Below are positions 18,392 to 27,329 of a DNA stretch of 64,000 bases, in pieces. Below the pieces are notes generated by a model, which made no database searches, had not been told where the DNA came from, and saw only the letters and a list, made by a program, of their open reading frames with translations. Every line of letters starts with the position of its first letter. Position 1 is the first letter of the stretch. The DNA comes from Ruegeria marina (GTDB lineage Bacteria; Pseudomonadota; Alphaproteobacteria; Rhodobacterales; Rhodobacteraceae). Location of the stretch: the NCBI RefSeq assembly GCF_900101475.1, contig NZ_FMZV01000020.1, positions 1 through 64,000 on the forward strand, in the 5' to 3' direction. Position numbers and translations under genes: made by a program.

Positions 18392-20338
18392 ATGTTCGAC
18401 AAGATCCTGATTGCGAACCGGGGCGAGATCGCCTGCCGTGTGATGGAAACGGCGCAGCGTCTGGGCGTGGCCTGCGTTGCGGTCTATTCCGACGCCGACG
18501 CAGGGGCCAAACACGTGGCGATGGCTGATCAGGCCGTGCATATCGGCGGTGCCGCCCCGGCCGACAGCTATCTGAAGGGGGATGTGATCATTCAGGCGGC
18601 GCTCGATACCGGCGCTCAGGCGATCCATCCTGGTTACGGTTTCCTGTCCGAGAACCCCGATTTCGTCGACGCGGTCGAGGCGGCGGGCCTGACCTTCATC
18701 GGCCCTTCGGCCAGGGCGATCCGCGCCATGGGGCTGAAGGATGCCGCCAAGGCGCTGATGCAGGAAGCGGGCGTGCCCGTCGTGCCCGGTTATCATGGGG
18801 CCAACCAGGACCCCGAGCATCTCTCGGGGGCGGCCGATGCCATCGGCTATCCGGTGCTGATCAAGGCGGTCGCGGGCGGCGGCGGCAAGGGGATGCGCCT
18901 TGTCGAACGACCGCAGGATTTTGCGGCGGCGCTCGACAGCGCGCGGGGCGAGGCGAAGACCGCCTTTGGCAACGACGCCGTGCTGATCGAGAAATATGTC
19001 TCGAAACCCCGCCACATCGAGGTGCAGGTGTTTGGCGATGGCACTCATGCGGTGCATCTGTTCGAACGCGATTGCTCGCTCCAGCGCCGCCACCAGAAGG
19101 TGATCGAGGAAGCGCCCGCGCCGGGCATGACCGAAGAGATGCGTTCGGCCATGGGTCAGGCGGGCGTGCGCGCCGCCGAGGCCATCGGCTACAAGGGGGC
19201 CGGTACGGTCGAGTTCATCGTGGACGCCTCCGAAGGGCTGCGCGCCGACCGGTTCTGGTTCATGGAGATGAACACCCGTCTTCAGGTCGAACATCCGGTG
19301 ACCGAGGCGATCACTGGTGTCGATCTGGTGGAATGGCAGTTGCGCGTGGCCGCAGGCGAGAGCCTGCCGGCCCGGCAAGAGGATCTGTCGATCAATGGCC
19401 ATGCGTTCGAGGCGCGGATCTATGCCGAGGATGTGCCGAAAGGGTTCCTGCCCGCCACCGGCACGCTCAGCCATCTGGAGTTTCCAGCGGGCGCCCGTAT
19501 CGACAGCGGCGTGCGCGCGGGCGATACGATCAGCCCCTGGTATGACCCGATGATCGCAAAGATCACCGTGCATGGCCCGACCCGGGGCGCGGCCCTGCGC
19601 CAGCTCGAGCGGGCGCTGCGCTGGACGGATATCGGTGGCACCGTCACCAACGTGTCCTTCCTGCGGCTCTTGGCCTGTCAGCCAGACTTCGTCCGGGGCG
19701 ATGTCGACACCGGCCTGATCGGACGCGAGGCGGACAGCCTGACCGCCGCGCCGGTGGCCTGTACCAAGGCGCGTTCGATCGCGGCGCTGGCGGCCTTGGG
19801 CCTGCACGAAGGGGCGGGAGAACTGGGCGGTTTCACACTGTGGGAACCGCTGGGCTGGGATGTGGCCCTGATCCATCAGAACGAGGACATCCAGGCGCGG
19901 GTTCTGGTCAGTGGTCCGGGGTGTTTCGACGTCTCGCTGGGCGAAGGCGTCCGGCACCGGGTCGAATTCCGGGGCGGTTTGTGGTGGGTCGACGCGACAC
20001 GGGTGCAGGCAAGGGTTGCCCGGCAGCCGGACGAGTTGACCGTGTTCTGGGGCAATGGATATCGCTTTGACATCTTCGACCCGCTGGCGCGCGAGACAAG
20101 TGCGGGTGGCGACACCAACGTGATCCTTGCGCCGATGCCCGGCCTGGTGAAAGCGGTGTTTGCAACCGCCGGACAGGAGGTCCGGGAGGGTGACCGGCTG
20201 GCCATTCTCGAAGCGATGAAGATGGAACATTCGTTGCTGGCCGCGCGCGATGGCGTGGTGGCCGAAGTGCTGGCAACCGCCGGTTCCCAGGTCGAGGCCG
20301 GCGCGGCGCTGGTCCGGTTGGAACCCGAGGATGAATGA
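18392..20338 (+). CDS. mccA: 3-Methylcrotonyl-CoA carboxylase, biotin-containing (alpha) subunit
   Basis: A 648-residue biotin carboxylase and carrier subunit. The N-terminal part opens MFDKILIANRGEIACRV, followed by an ATP-grasp domain (AGGGGKGMRL, EMNTRLQVEHPVTE) that carboxylates biotin with bicarbonate and ATP. The middle BT-type region links to a C-terminal biotinyl domain with LEAMKMEHS, in which Lys610 carries biotin. Together with the beta subunit it forms 3-methylglutaconyl-CoA. The ligase that should attach biotin, birA, lies in this window at 40146. Confidence 0.93.
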   Translation: MFDKILIANRGEIACRVMETAQRLGVACVAVYSDADAGAKHVAMADQAVHIGGAAPADSYLKGDVIIQAALDTGAQAIHPGYGFLSENPDFVDAVEAAGLTFIGPSARAIRAMGLKDAAKALMQEAGVPVVPGYHGANQDPEHLSGAADAIGYPVLIKAVAGGGGKGMRLVERPQDFAAALDSARGEAKTAFGNDAVLIEKYVSKPRHIEVQVFGDGTHAVHLFERDCSLQRRHQKVIEEAPAPGMTEEMRSAMGQAGVRAAEAIGYKGAGTVEFIVDASEGLRADRFWFMEMNTRLQVEHPVTEAITGVDLVEWQLRVAAGESLPARQEDLSINGHAFEARIYAEDVPKGFLPATGTLSHLEFPAGARIDSGVRAGDTISPWYDPMIAKITVHGPTRGAALRQLERALRWTDIGGTVTNVSFLRLLACQPDFVRGDVDTGLIGREADSLTAAPVACTKARSIAALAALGLHEGAGELGGFTLWEPLGWDVALIHQNEDIQARVLVSGPGCFDVSLGEGVRHRVEFRGGLWWVDATRVQARVARQPDELTVFWGNGYRFDIFDPLARETSAGGDTNVILAPMPGLVKAVFATAGQEVREGDRLAILEAMKMEHSLLAARDGVVAEVLATAGSQVEAGAALVRLEPEDE

Positions 20339-20404
20339 AGGCGGGACGGGTCTTTGCCAGCGTGATATTGGTTTCGTGAACCACAAGGAAGCGGGAGAGC
20401 GCAG

Positions 20405-21259
20405 ATGGGCGATTTTGTCGAGATTTTCGAGGTAGGCCCGCGCGACGGGTTGCAGAATGAAAAACGCGAAATCCCGGTAAAGGACAAGGTGGCGCTGGTC
20501 GATTGCCTGAGCCGCGCGGGCTTCAGCCGGATCGAGGTGGCGAGTTTTGTCTCGCCGAAATGGGTGCCGCAGATGGCGGGCTCGGCCGAGGTCCTGGCAG
20601 GAATCAAGCGGGCGGAAGGTATCAGATATGCGGCGCTGACCCCGAACATGCGCGGATATGAGGACGCTCTGGCGGCCAGGGCCGACGAGATCGCCGTTTT
20701 TGCCTCAGCCTCGGAAGGGTTTTCCAAGGCGAATATCAACGCCACCATAGACGAGAGCATCGAACGCTTCGTGCCGATCCTCGAGGCAGCGCGCCATATC
20801 GACTTGCCTGTGCGCGGCTATGTCTCTTGCGTCACGGACTGTCCGTATGACGGGCCGACGCCGCCCGAGAAAGTGGCCGAAGTGGCCGACCGGCTGTTCG
20901 CGCTCGGATGTTACGAGATCTCGCTGGGGGACACCATCGGACAAGCAACGCCCGACAAGATTGCACGGATGTTGATGGCGGTGCGCGAACGGGTGCCGGT
21001 CACGCGGCTGGCCGGGCATTACCACGACACCGCAGGCCGGGCGCTGGCCAATATCGACGCCTCGCTGGCGCTGGGCGTGCGCGTCTTCGATGCGGCGGTC
21101 GGGGGGCTTGGGGGCTGCCCCTATGCTCCGGGCGCGGCAGGCAACGTCGCGACCGAGGCGGTCGTCGCCCATCTGGAACGCCTTGGCTATCGGACCGGGC
21201 TGGACCTGGGTGTGATCGAGGAAGCGGCCGAAATGGCTCGTAAAATGCGCTCGGCCTGA
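20405..21259 (+). CDS. mvaB: Hydroxymethylglutaryl-CoA lyase
   Basis: A 284-residue TIM-barrel enzyme that splits HMG-CoA into acetyl-CoA and acetoacetate, the final step of leucine catabolism. It starts with EIFEVGPRDGLQNEKREIP, which has the conserved Arg-Asp pair of the DRE-TIM superfamily. HYHDTAGRALANI supplies metal-binding His residues, and GGLGGCPYAPGAAGNVATE is the HMG-CoA lyase signature with its catalytic Cys. The start follows GGGAGAG. It lies 66 bases after mccA and so is probably in the same transcript. Confidence 0.94.
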   Translation: MGDFVEIFEVGPRDGLQNEKREIPVKDKVALVDCLSRAGFSRIEVASFVSPKWVPQMAGSAEVLAGIKRAEGIRYAALTPNMRGYEDALAARADEIAVFASASEGFSKANINATIDESIERFVPILEAARHIDLPVRGYVSCVTDCPYDGPTPPEKVAEVADRLFALGCYEISLGDTIGQATPDKIARMLMAVRERVPVTRLAGHYHDTAGRALANIDASLALGVRVFDAAVGGLGGCPYAPGAAGNVATEAVVAHLERLGYRTGLDLGVIEEAAEMARKMRSA

Positions 21260-21326
21260 AACCTGCGACCTTTGACATTCTGGCCCTGCGTGGTTCGAGC
21301 CGGGTACCGGCCGTGAAGGAGATATC

Positions 21327-22115
21327 ATGTACGAAACCATAACGATCGAGACAGATGCGCGCGGCGTCGCCACCCTGACCCTGAACCGGGTGGACAAGCA
21401 CAATGCGATGTCGGCACAGATGTTGGCGGACCTGACCGCGGCCGCCGGAGAACTGGCGGCGGATGAGGCTGTGCGGGTCGTGGTTTTGACGGGCGCCGGA
21501 AAGACATTCTGCGCTGGTGGCGATCTGGCCTGGATGCAGGCGCAGATGGCGGCGGATGCTGAAACCAGGTTTGTCGAGGCGCGCAAGCTGGCCGAGATGC
21601 TGCAGGCCCTGAATACCTTGCCCAAGCCGCTGATCGGGGCGTTGCAGGGCAACGCCTTTGGCGGCGGCGTCGGTATGGCCAGCGTCTGCGATGTCGCCAT
21701 CGGGGTCGATAATCTGAAAATGGGCCTGACCGAGACGCGGCTGGGGATCATTCCCGCCACCATCGGCCCCTATGTCATCGCCCGCATGGGCGAGGCGCGG
21801 GCGCGGCGGGTGTTCATGTCCGGCCGAATCTTCGATGCGTCCGAGGCGGTACAACTGGGCCTTCTGGCCCGGGCGGTGCCGGCCGGCGATCTTGCCTCGG
21901 CCGTCGAGGCGGAAGTGGTCCCCTATCTGTCTTGTGCGCCTGGAGCGGTCGCTTCGGCAAAACAGCTGGTCCGGGATCTTGGCCCGCGCGTCGACGATGC
22001 CGTCATCGACCGGACCATCCGGGCTTTGGTCGACCGTTGGGAAACCGACGAGGCTCGCGAAGGAATCGGCGCGTTCTTTGACAAGCGAAAACCTGCATGG
22101 AATACTCAGGTTTGA
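21327..22115 (+). CDS. liuC: Enoyl-CoA hydratase, probably methylglutaconyl-CoA hydratase
   Basis: A 262-residue crotonase-fold hydratase. LTGAGKTFCAGGDLAWMQ and GNAFGGGVGMASVCDVAI form the oxyanion hole, and MGLTETRLGIIPATIGP contains the catalytic Glu region. Its position right after mccB, mccA and HMG-CoA lyase points to hydration of 3-methylglutaconyl-CoA to HMG-CoA; crotonases cannot be assigned substrates from motifs alone. The start follows AAGGAGATATC. It closes the leucine-degradation gene cluster. Confidence 0.85.
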   Translation: MYETITIETDARGVATLTLNRVDKHNAMSAQMLADLTAAAGELAADEAVRVVVLTGAGKTFCAGGDLAWMQAQMAADAETRFVEARKLAEMLQALNTLPKPLIGALQGNAFGGGVGMASVCDVAIGVDNLKMGLTETRLGIIPATIGPYVIARMGEARARRVFMSGRIFDASEAVQLGLLARAVPAGDLASAVEAEVVPYLSCAPGAVASAKQLVRDLGPRVDDAVIDRTIRALVDRWETDEAREGIGAFFDKRKPAWNTQV

Positions 22116-22207
22116 TCCGGGCGTGAGCGCGTGCGCGATCCTGAAAACATTCAGGAAATCACATGCCTTCTGCGTCGAAATATGCGCTTCTGGACGCGTT
22201 CGTTCAG

Positions 22208-22235
22208 TTGACCCTCTGCGCGGGCGCGGTTAGAG
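22208..22235 (+). promoter_or_regulatory. Candidate promoter of the nuo operon
   Basis: TTGACC at 22208-22213 and TTAGAG at 22230-22235 are separated by 16 bases, about 65 bases before the nuoA start. The -35 box is good, the -10 box only fair. No other pair in the 184-base leader looks better. Confidence 0.35.
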
Positions 22236-22243
22236 AAGGTCCA

Positions 22244-22261
22244 GTCAATACGCCAATTGAC
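22244..22261. promoter_or_regulatory. Inverted repeat in the nuo leader
   Basis: GTCAAT-ACGCCA-ATTGAC has perfect 6-base arms and a 6-base spacer. It sits just downstream of the candidate nuo promoter, where a bound regulator would block transcription or a leader hairpin could form. No known binding site is recognised with certainty. Confidence 0.35.
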
Positions 22262-22299
22262 GGCGCGTCCAAACGGGGCGCGCAGGAAAGGAGCCACTC

Positions 22300-22665
22300 G
22301 TGGAAGAGCTGTTGCGGGAATACCTCCCGATCCTGGTGTTTCTGGCCGTCGCCGCCGGTCTTGGCATAGTCCTGATTCTCGCGGCTGTTGTCTTGGCGGT
22401 CCGGAATCCCGATCCCGAAAAGGTCAGCGCCTACGAATGCGGGTTCAACGCATTCGACGACGCGCGGATGAAGTTCGACGTCCGGTTTTACCTGGTGTCG
22501 ATCCTGTTCATCATCTTCGACCTCGAAATCGCGTTCCTGTTTCCCTGGGCCGTGGGGTTCAAGGACATGAGCGATGTGGGCTTCTGGTCGATGATGGTGT
22601 TCCTCGGCGTGCTGACCATCGGCTTTGCCTATGAATGGAAGAAGGGGGCGCTGGAATGGCAGTGA
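22300..22665 (+). CDS. nuoA: NADH-quinone oxidoreductase subunit A
   Basis: A 121-residue membrane subunit of complex I with three hydrophobic helices (about residues 8-30, 65-85 and 92-112). The loop [20 protein letters not shown] carries the conserved Cys and acidic residues near the quinone site. It starts with GTG at 22300 after a strong AGGAAAGGAG. It opens the 14-subunit operon, and its last codons overlap nuoB by 10 bases. Confidence 0.95.
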   Translation: MEELLREYLPILVFLAVAAGLGIVLILAAVVLAVRNPDPEKVSAYECGFNAFDDARMKFDVRFYLVSILFIIFDLEIAFLFPWAVGFKDMSDVGFWSMMVFLGVLTIGFAYEWKKGALEWQ

Positions 22666-23189
22666 TGACCGGTGCCAACACCGCTGGAGTCGACAAGGAA
22701 GTCGCGACCCAGGCCCTCAATGCCGAGTTGCAGGACAAGGGTTTCCTGCTGACATCGACCGAGGACATCATCAACTGGGCCCGGACTGGCTCGTTGCACT
22801 GGATGACCTTCGGCCTGGCCTGCTGCGCGGTCGAGATGATGCATACCTCGATGCCGCGCTATGACGCCGAACGCTTCGGCATCGCGCCGCGCGCCTCGCC
22901 GCGCCAGTCGGACGTGATGATCGTGGCCGGTACACTCACCAACAAGATGGCGCCCGCGCTGCGCAAGGTGTACGACCAGATGCCCGAGCCGCGTTACGTG
23001 ATCTCGATGGGGTCATGCGCCAACGGCGGCGGATACTATCACTACAGCTATTCCGTGGTGCGCGGTTGCGACCGCATCGTGCCGGTCGACATCTATGTGC
23101 CGGGCTGTCCGCCGACCGCAGAGGCGCTGCTTTATGGTCTGTTGCAGCTGCAACGCAAGATCCGCCGCACCGGCACCATCGTGCGCTGA
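22656..23189 (+). CDS. nuoB: NADH-quinone oxidoreductase subunit B
   Basis: A 177-residue peripheral-arm subunit that holds the terminal iron-sulfur cluster N2 next to the quinone site. The cluster ligands are seen in [11 protein letters not shown] (adjacent cysteines), [12 protein letters not shown] and [13 protein letters not shown]. The ATG at 22656 is inside the end of nuoA, giving coupled translation; an earlier in-frame ATG within nuoA is rejected as it is deep in that gene's last helix. Confidence 0.96.
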   Translation: MAVMTGANTAGVDKEVATQALNAELQDKGFLLTSTEDIINWARTGSLHWMTFGLACCAVEMMHTSMPRYDAERFGIAPRASPRQSDVMIVAGTLTNKMAPALRKVYDQMPEPRYVISMGSCANGGGYYHYSYSVVRGCDRIVPVDIYVPGCPPTAEALLYGLLQLQRKIRRTGTIVR

Positions 23190-23201
23190 GGAGACAATTC
23201 G

Positions 23202-23807
23202 ATGAGCCAAGCTCTCAAGGAACTGGGAACCCACCTCGAATTGACGCGGGCGGATTGCGTGCTGTCCTGGGATGTTGCCTTTGACGAGTTGAACGTCGAT
23301 GTGGCGCCGTCCAACCTGGTGAATTTCGTCGAGTTTCTGAAGTCGGATTCGGCCTGCCGTTTCTCGACCCTGGTCGACATCACGGCGGTGGATTATCCGG
23401 CGCGGCCCAAGCGGTTCGACGTGGTCTACCATTTCCTCAGCATGTATCAGAATCAGCGTATCCGCTTGCGGGTGTCGATCCGGGAAGAGGACATGGTGCC
23501 ATCCATCGTCGATGTACATCCGTCGGCGAACTGGTTCGAGCGCGAGGTGTTCGACATGTTCGGGATCCTGTTCTCCGGTCATCCGGATTTGCGCCGGATC
23601 CTGACCGACTACGGGTTTCGCGGCTATCCGCTGCGCAAGGATTTTCCGACCACCGGTTATACCGAAGTGCGCTATGACGAGGCCGAGAAGCGTGTGGTTT
23701 ACGAACCTGTGAGCCTGGTTCAGGAATATCGCCAGTTCGATTTCATGTCCCCGTGGGAAGGTGCCAATTACATTCTTCCGGGGGATGAAAAGCAGGAGGC
23801 GAAGTGA
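23202..23807 (+). CDS. nuoC: NADH-quinone oxidoreductase subunit C
   Basis: A 201-residue peripheral subunit, separate from NuoD as in most alphaproteobacteria. It contains the subunit signature in [20 protein letters not shown] followed by [20 protein letters not shown]. The start follows GAGGAGACAATTCG. The stop codon overlaps the start of the 57-codon membrane-protein reading frame that follows. Confidence 0.95.
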   Translation: MSQALKELGTHLELTRADCVLSWDVAFDELNVDVAPSNLVNFVEFLKSDSACRFSTLVDITAVDYPARPKRFDVVYHFLSMYQNQRIRLRVSIREEDMVPSIVDVHPSANWFEREVFDMFGILFSGHPDLRRILTDYGFRGYPLRKDFPTTGYTEVRYDEAEKRVVYEPVSLVQEYRQFDFMSPWEGANYILPGDEKQEAK

Positions 23808-23980
23808 TGGAGTTCGTCATCTGGCTCGTTTGGACCGTTGCGACCATCGTGCCGATGCTGAAGCTTCTTCCGCATTTCGGGATCGACAAGTATTGGGCGC
23901 TGGTCTGTGTCGTTCCGGTGGGGGCGCTTGGGCTTTTGTGGTGGATGGCGGTCAAGCTTCAGGAACTGGAGCGCAGGTGA
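23807..23980 (+). CDS. Small membrane protein between nuoC and nuoD (57 residues)
   Basis: A 57-residue reading frame too short for most gene finders. Its ATG overlaps the nuoC stop codon (TGATG), with AGGAGG upstream inside nuoC, so it is well placed for coupled translation. It predicts two hydrophobic helices, about residues 3-22 and 31-50, and a short charged end (KLQELERR). I do not recognise a family. Position in the complex I operon suggests an accessory or assembly role in the membrane, which is inference. Confidence 0.6.
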   Translation: MEFVIWLVWTVATIVPMLKLLPHFGIDKYWALVCVVPVGALGLLWWMAVKLQELERR

Positions 23981-23981
23981 G

Positions 23982-24113
23982 ATGATGGCGATTCTGGGGG
24001 AACTGGCGGCGATAGTGGTACTGGGGCTGATCCTGACCGGGTTTGCGGCCAGGGCTCCCGAGGCGCAAGGCGTCCGGGTTCGGGCCGGGACAAAGGCAGA
24101 CAAGCGGCGCTGA
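23982..24113 (+). CDS. Tiny single-span membrane protein between nuoC and nuoD (43 residues)
   Basis: A 43-residue reading frame that starts one base after the preceding small gene ends. It has one hydrophobic helix (about residues 3-23, AILGELAAIVVLGLILTGF) followed by a basic tail (RVRAGTKADKRR). The codon choice and spacing resemble its neighbours. The ribosome-binding site is modest (GCGCAGGTGAG). An in-frame ATG three bases later is equally likely. No family is recognised; expression is uncertain. Confidence 0.45.
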   Translation: MMAILGELAAIVVLGLILTGFAARAPEAQGVRVRAGTKADKRR

Positions 24114-24179
24114 CTGCGTCGACTGACGGGCAGGCGCCCGAGCGAGTTGAAATCCGGGTTTCCCGGACAGGAGTGACAG

Positions 24180-25397
24180 ATGATGGACGGTGGCAAGGGC
24201 TTCGAAGACGCGCTGACGGGCGAGCAGAAGATCCGCAACTTCAACATCAACTTTGGCCCGCAACACCCTGCGGCGCACGGTGTGTTGCGCCTGGTGCTGG
24301 AGCTTGACGGCGAGATCGTCGAACGCTGCGATCCGCATATCGGCCTGCTGCACCGCGGCACCGAGAAGCTGATGGAAAGCCGCACCTATCTTCAGAACCT
24401 GCCCTATTTCGACCGGCTGGATTACGTGGCGCCAATGAACCAGGAACATGCCTGGTGCCTGGCCATCGAGAAACTGACCGGCGTAGAGGTGCCGCGCCGC
24501 GCCAGCCTGATCCGGGTGCTTTACTCGGAAATCGGCCGTATCCTGAACCACCTCTTGAACGTCACCACCCAGGCGATGGACGTGGGCGCGCTGACCCCGC
24601 CGCTGTGGGGGTTCGAAGAGCGTGAAAAACTGATGGTGTTCTACGAGCGCGCCTGCGGCGCGCGCCTGCACGCGGCTTATTTCCGGCCCGGCGGCGTGCA
24701 CCAGGATCTGCCCGACGCGCTGCTAGACGATATCGAGGCCTGGAGTCACAGTTTCCCCAAGGTTCTGGACGATATCGACGGGTTGCTGACCGAAAACCGC
24801 ATCTTCAAGCAGCGCAATTGCGATATCGGCGTCGTGACCGAGGAAGAGATCCTCGAATACGGCTTCTCGGGCGTGATGGTGCGCGGTTCGGGCCTGGCCT
24901 GGGACCTGCGCCGCGCGCAGCCCTATGAATGTTATGACGAGTTCGAGTTCCAGGTGCCCGTGGGCAAGAACGGCGACTGCTACGACCGCTACCTCTGCCG
25001 GATGGAAGAGATGCGCCAGTCGATCTCGATCATCCGTCAGGCCATCGCCAAACTGCGGGACTGTCCCGGTGATGTGCTGGCGCGCGGCAAGCTGACTCCG
25101 CCGTCACGCGGCGACATGAAGACCTCGATGGAGGCGCTCATCCATCACTTCAAGCTTTACACCGAAGGGTTCCACGTGCCCGCGGGCGAGGTCTATGCCG
25201 CCGTCGAGGCGCCCAAGGGCGAATTCGGCGTCTACCTCGTTGCCGACGGCACCAACAGGCCCTACCGGTCCAAGATCCGCGCGCCGGGTTACCTGCACCT
25301 TCAGGCGATGGATCACGTCGCCCGCGGCCACCAGTTGGCCGACGTCGCCGCCATCATCGGCACGATGGACATCGTTTTTGGAGAGATCGACCGCTAA
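24180..25397 (+). CDS. nuoD: NADH-quinone oxidoreductase subunit D
   Basis: A 405-residue subunit related to the large subunit of NiFe hydrogenases, forming the quinone pocket with NuoB. It has [20 protein letters not shown], with the conserved His residues of the quinone site, then [14 protein letters not shown] and [14 protein letters not shown]. It ends with [12 protein letters not shown], the invariant C terminus. Two adjacent ATGs (24180 and 24183) are possible. The stop overlaps the start of nuoE. Confidence 0.96.
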   Translation: MMDGGKGFEDALTGEQKIRNFNINFGPQHPAAHGVLRLVLELDGEIVERCDPHIGLLHRGTEKLMESRTYLQNLPYFDRLDYVAPMNQEHAWCLAIEKLTGVEVPRRASLIRVLYSEIGRILNHLLNVTTQAMDVGALTPPLWGFEEREKLMVFYERACGARLHAAYFRPGGVHQDLPDALLDDIEAWSHSFPKVLDDIDGLLTENRIFKQRNCDIGVVTEEEILEYGFSGVMVRGSGLAWDLRRAQPYECYDEFEFQVPVGKNGDCYDRYLCRMEEMRQSISIIRQAIAKLRDCPGDVLARGKLTPPSRGDMKTSMEALIHHFKLYTEGFHVPAGEVYAAVEAPKGEFGVYLVADGTNRPYRSKIRAPGYLHLQAMDHVARGHQLADVAAIIGTMDIVFGEIDR

Positions 25398-26641
25398 TGC
25401 TCCGCCGTCTGCATCCCGAACAGCCCGACAGTTTCGCCTTTACCCCCGCCAACCTGGTCTGGGCGCAAGGCCAGATCACCAAGTACCCCGAAGGCCGTCA
25501 GGCCAGCGCGATCATTCCGCTTCTGTGGCGCGCGCAGGAGCAGGAAGGCTGGCTGAGCCAACCCGCCATCGAAACCGTCGCCGACATGCTGGGCATGGCC
25601 TATATCCGGGCTCTCGAAGTGGCTTCGTTCTACTTCATGTTCCAGCTGCAGCCCGTTGGTTCGGTAGCACATATCCAGATTTGCGGCACCACATCCTGCA
25701 TGATCTGCGGCGCCGAGGATCTGATCGCGGTTTGCAAGGAAAAGATCGCCGAGAAACCGCATGCCGTGTCGGCGGATGGCAAGTTCAGCTGGGAAGAGGT
25801 GGAATGCCTCGGTTCCTGCACCAATGCCCCCATGGCGCAGATCGGCAAGGATTATTACGAGGATCTGACCGCCAAGCGGTTGGGCGAGATCCTTGACGAA
25901 CTGGCTGCCGGCAAGGTGCCGGTACCCGGTCCGCAAAACGGCCGGTACGCCTCCGAGCCGCTCAAGGGGCTTTCAAGCCTGACTCAGCATGACAGCGGCA
26001 AGACCCGTTACAATGCGAGCGTGCAGTTGGCGACCGACATCGGCGATACGGTGAAGCGGATCGACGGAACCGAAGTGCCGTTGCTGACGCCCTGGATCGG
26101 CAAGGATGGTTCGGTCGCCAGCCGTGCCGGCAAGGTAAGCCCGCCGCCGGCGCCGGCGGCGCCGAAACCGGCGGTCAAACAGACCCCGAAGGCGGAAGCG
26201 AAACCTGAACCGAAGCCCGAGGCGGGCCCGTTCGTGAAACCGTCCGCTCCCCTGCCTGGGCAGGAGGATCTGGCTACCCGCAAGGGCACATGGCGTTATG
26301 AGGCACCAGCGGACGAGGCAGCACAAGCCGCTGCAGCCGAACAGGCAGGCGAGGAACAGCCCCTTACCTTGACCGCCGCGCGCGAGGGCGGGGCGGACGA
26401 CCTGAAGCTGCTCAAGGGTGTCGGCCCCAAGCTCGAGCAGCTTCTGAACGAGTTGGGCTTCTACCACTATGACCAGATTGCCGCCTGGACCCCGGCGCAA
26501 GTCACCTGGGTTGATGCGCGTCTGAAGTTCAAGGGCCGGATCGAGCGCGATGGCTGGATCGATCAGGCCCGCGCACTGGCTGCGGGAGAGGAAACGGAAT
26601 TTGCCAAACGGGCGAAGAAGGACGGAATTTACGACGAATAA
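25397..26641 (+). CDS. nuoE: NADH-quinone oxidoreductase subunit E with long C-terminal extension
   Basis: A 414-residue protein; typical NuoE has about 160-240. Residues 1-190 are the thioredoxin-like [2Fe-2S] domain, with ligands in [13 protein letters not shown] and [13 protein letters not shown]. From about 250 follows a Pro/Ala/Lys-rich linker, a short motif [17 protein letters not shown] ending at residue 302, and a C-terminal helix-hairpin-helix-like segment [20 protein letters not shown]. Such tails are common in roseobacter NuoE. The RKGTWRYE motif recurs in the next gene's product. The start overlaps the nuoD stop codon. Confidence 0.93.
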   Translation: MLRRLHPEQPDSFAFTPANLVWAQGQITKYPEGRQASAIIPLLWRAQEQEGWLSQPAIETVADMLGMAYIRALEVASFYFMFQLQPVGSVAHIQICGTTSCMICGAEDLIAVCKEKIAEKPHAVSADGKFSWEEVECLGSCTNAPMAQIGKDYYEDLTAKRLGEILDELAAGKVPVPGPQNGRYASEPLKGLSSLTQHDSGKTRYNASVQLATDIGDTVKRIDGTEVPLLTPWIGKDGSVASRAGKVSPPPAPAAPKPAVKQTPKAEAKPEPKPEAGPFVKPSAPLPGQEDLATRKGTWRYEAPADEAAQAAAAEQAGEEQPLTLTAAREGGADDLKLLKGVGPKLEQLLNELGFYHYDQIAAWTPAQVTWVDARLKFKGRIERDGWIDQARALAAGEETEFAKRAKKDGIYDE

Positions 26642-26663
26642 CTGACAACAGGGAGACCACACC

Positions 26664-27071
26664 ATGACGACCTCAACGGAAAAATCGGCGGACACCGCGC
26701 GTGTCTGGAAACGGGCGGCCTATGGCGGGCTCGTGGTCGCGGGTGTGATCCTGGTGTTTGGTCAGACAAGTGTCATGACCGCTGCTGTGGCCGGTGTGCT
26801 CGCCTTTGCTGCGGGCGGCTACCTTGGCAGCCGGATGTCCGGTGCGGTGCGAGAGACCGAGGCGCGGGCCGATGTCGCCCCGAGCGCTCCGGCGCCGATG
26901 ACGGAACCGGTGGCCGCCAGCGCGGTAGCGGAACCCGAGCCGGTCGCGACAGTGGTCGAGGCCGCAGAAGAGATGAAATTGGTTCAGCCCTCCAAGGCCT
27001 TGCCGGGCGAAGCTGAACTGGCCGCGCGCAAGGGCACGTGGCGATATGAAGGTAACAGTGCCACGGCGTGA
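26664..27071 (+). CDS. Membrane-anchored protein sharing a C-terminal motif with NuoE
   Basis: A 135-residue protein of unknown function. Two hydrophobic helices lie near residues 17-32 and 36-54, then an Ala/Pro/Glu-rich stretch, and a C-terminal segment [17 protein letters not shown] (ending near residue 129) nearly identical to a segment in the NuoE tail encoded just upstream. It follows GGGAGACC well placed for translation. The shared segment suggests that both proteins bind the same partner or that one arose by duplication of the other's tail. It would sit in the cytoplasmic membrane near complex I; that is inference. Confidence 0.7.
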   Translation: MTTSTEKSADTARVWKRAAYGGLVVAGVILVFGQTSVMTAAVAGVLAFAAGGYLGSRMSGAVRETEARADVAPSAPAPMTEPVAASAVAEPEPVATVVEAAEEMKLVQPSKALPGEAELAARKGTWRYEGNSATA

Positions 27072-27092
27072 TCCGTGGCGCGCACTGGAAAC

Positions 27093-27320
27093 ATGGACGA
27101 GAAACTGGAACAGGTCATTGCCCGCAAGGGTCGCCATATCGCCTTGGTCATTGCCGTGACCATGGTGCTGTGGCTTGTCCTGTCTATGTTCATCGGTCCG
27201 GCGCTGGGGCTGCCGGACCGGTATGCGCTGCTCTTCGATTTCGCCGCGCTTGCCGGGTTCATCTATGCGGTGATCAACATTTTTCAACTCTGGCGCCTGC
27301 GTCAGGATAGCCAAAGGTAG
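27093..27320 (+). CDS. DUF5337-like small membrane protein
   Basis: A 75-residue protein with two hydrophobic helices (about residues 17-36 and 46-63), starting MDEKLEQVIARKGRH and ending WRLRQDSQR. It resembles the small proteins (DUF5337 type) commonly placed between nuoE and nuoF in Rhodobacterales; I make that link from memory of family content, not from a search. The ATG at 27093 is preferred; an open frame from 27075 would add six residues. Its job is unknown, with the genomic context suggesting complex I assembly or stability. Confidence 0.65.
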   Translation: MDEKLEQVIARKGRHIALVIAVTMVLWLVLSMFIGPALGLPDRYALLFDFAALAGFIYAVINIFQLWRLRQDSQR

Positions 27321-27329
27321 GCAGGAAGC

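Noticed and set aside
17960-20386. An 808-codon minus-strand open frame opposite mccA
   Set aside because: Same cause as above; mccA on the plus strand has complete family motifs.
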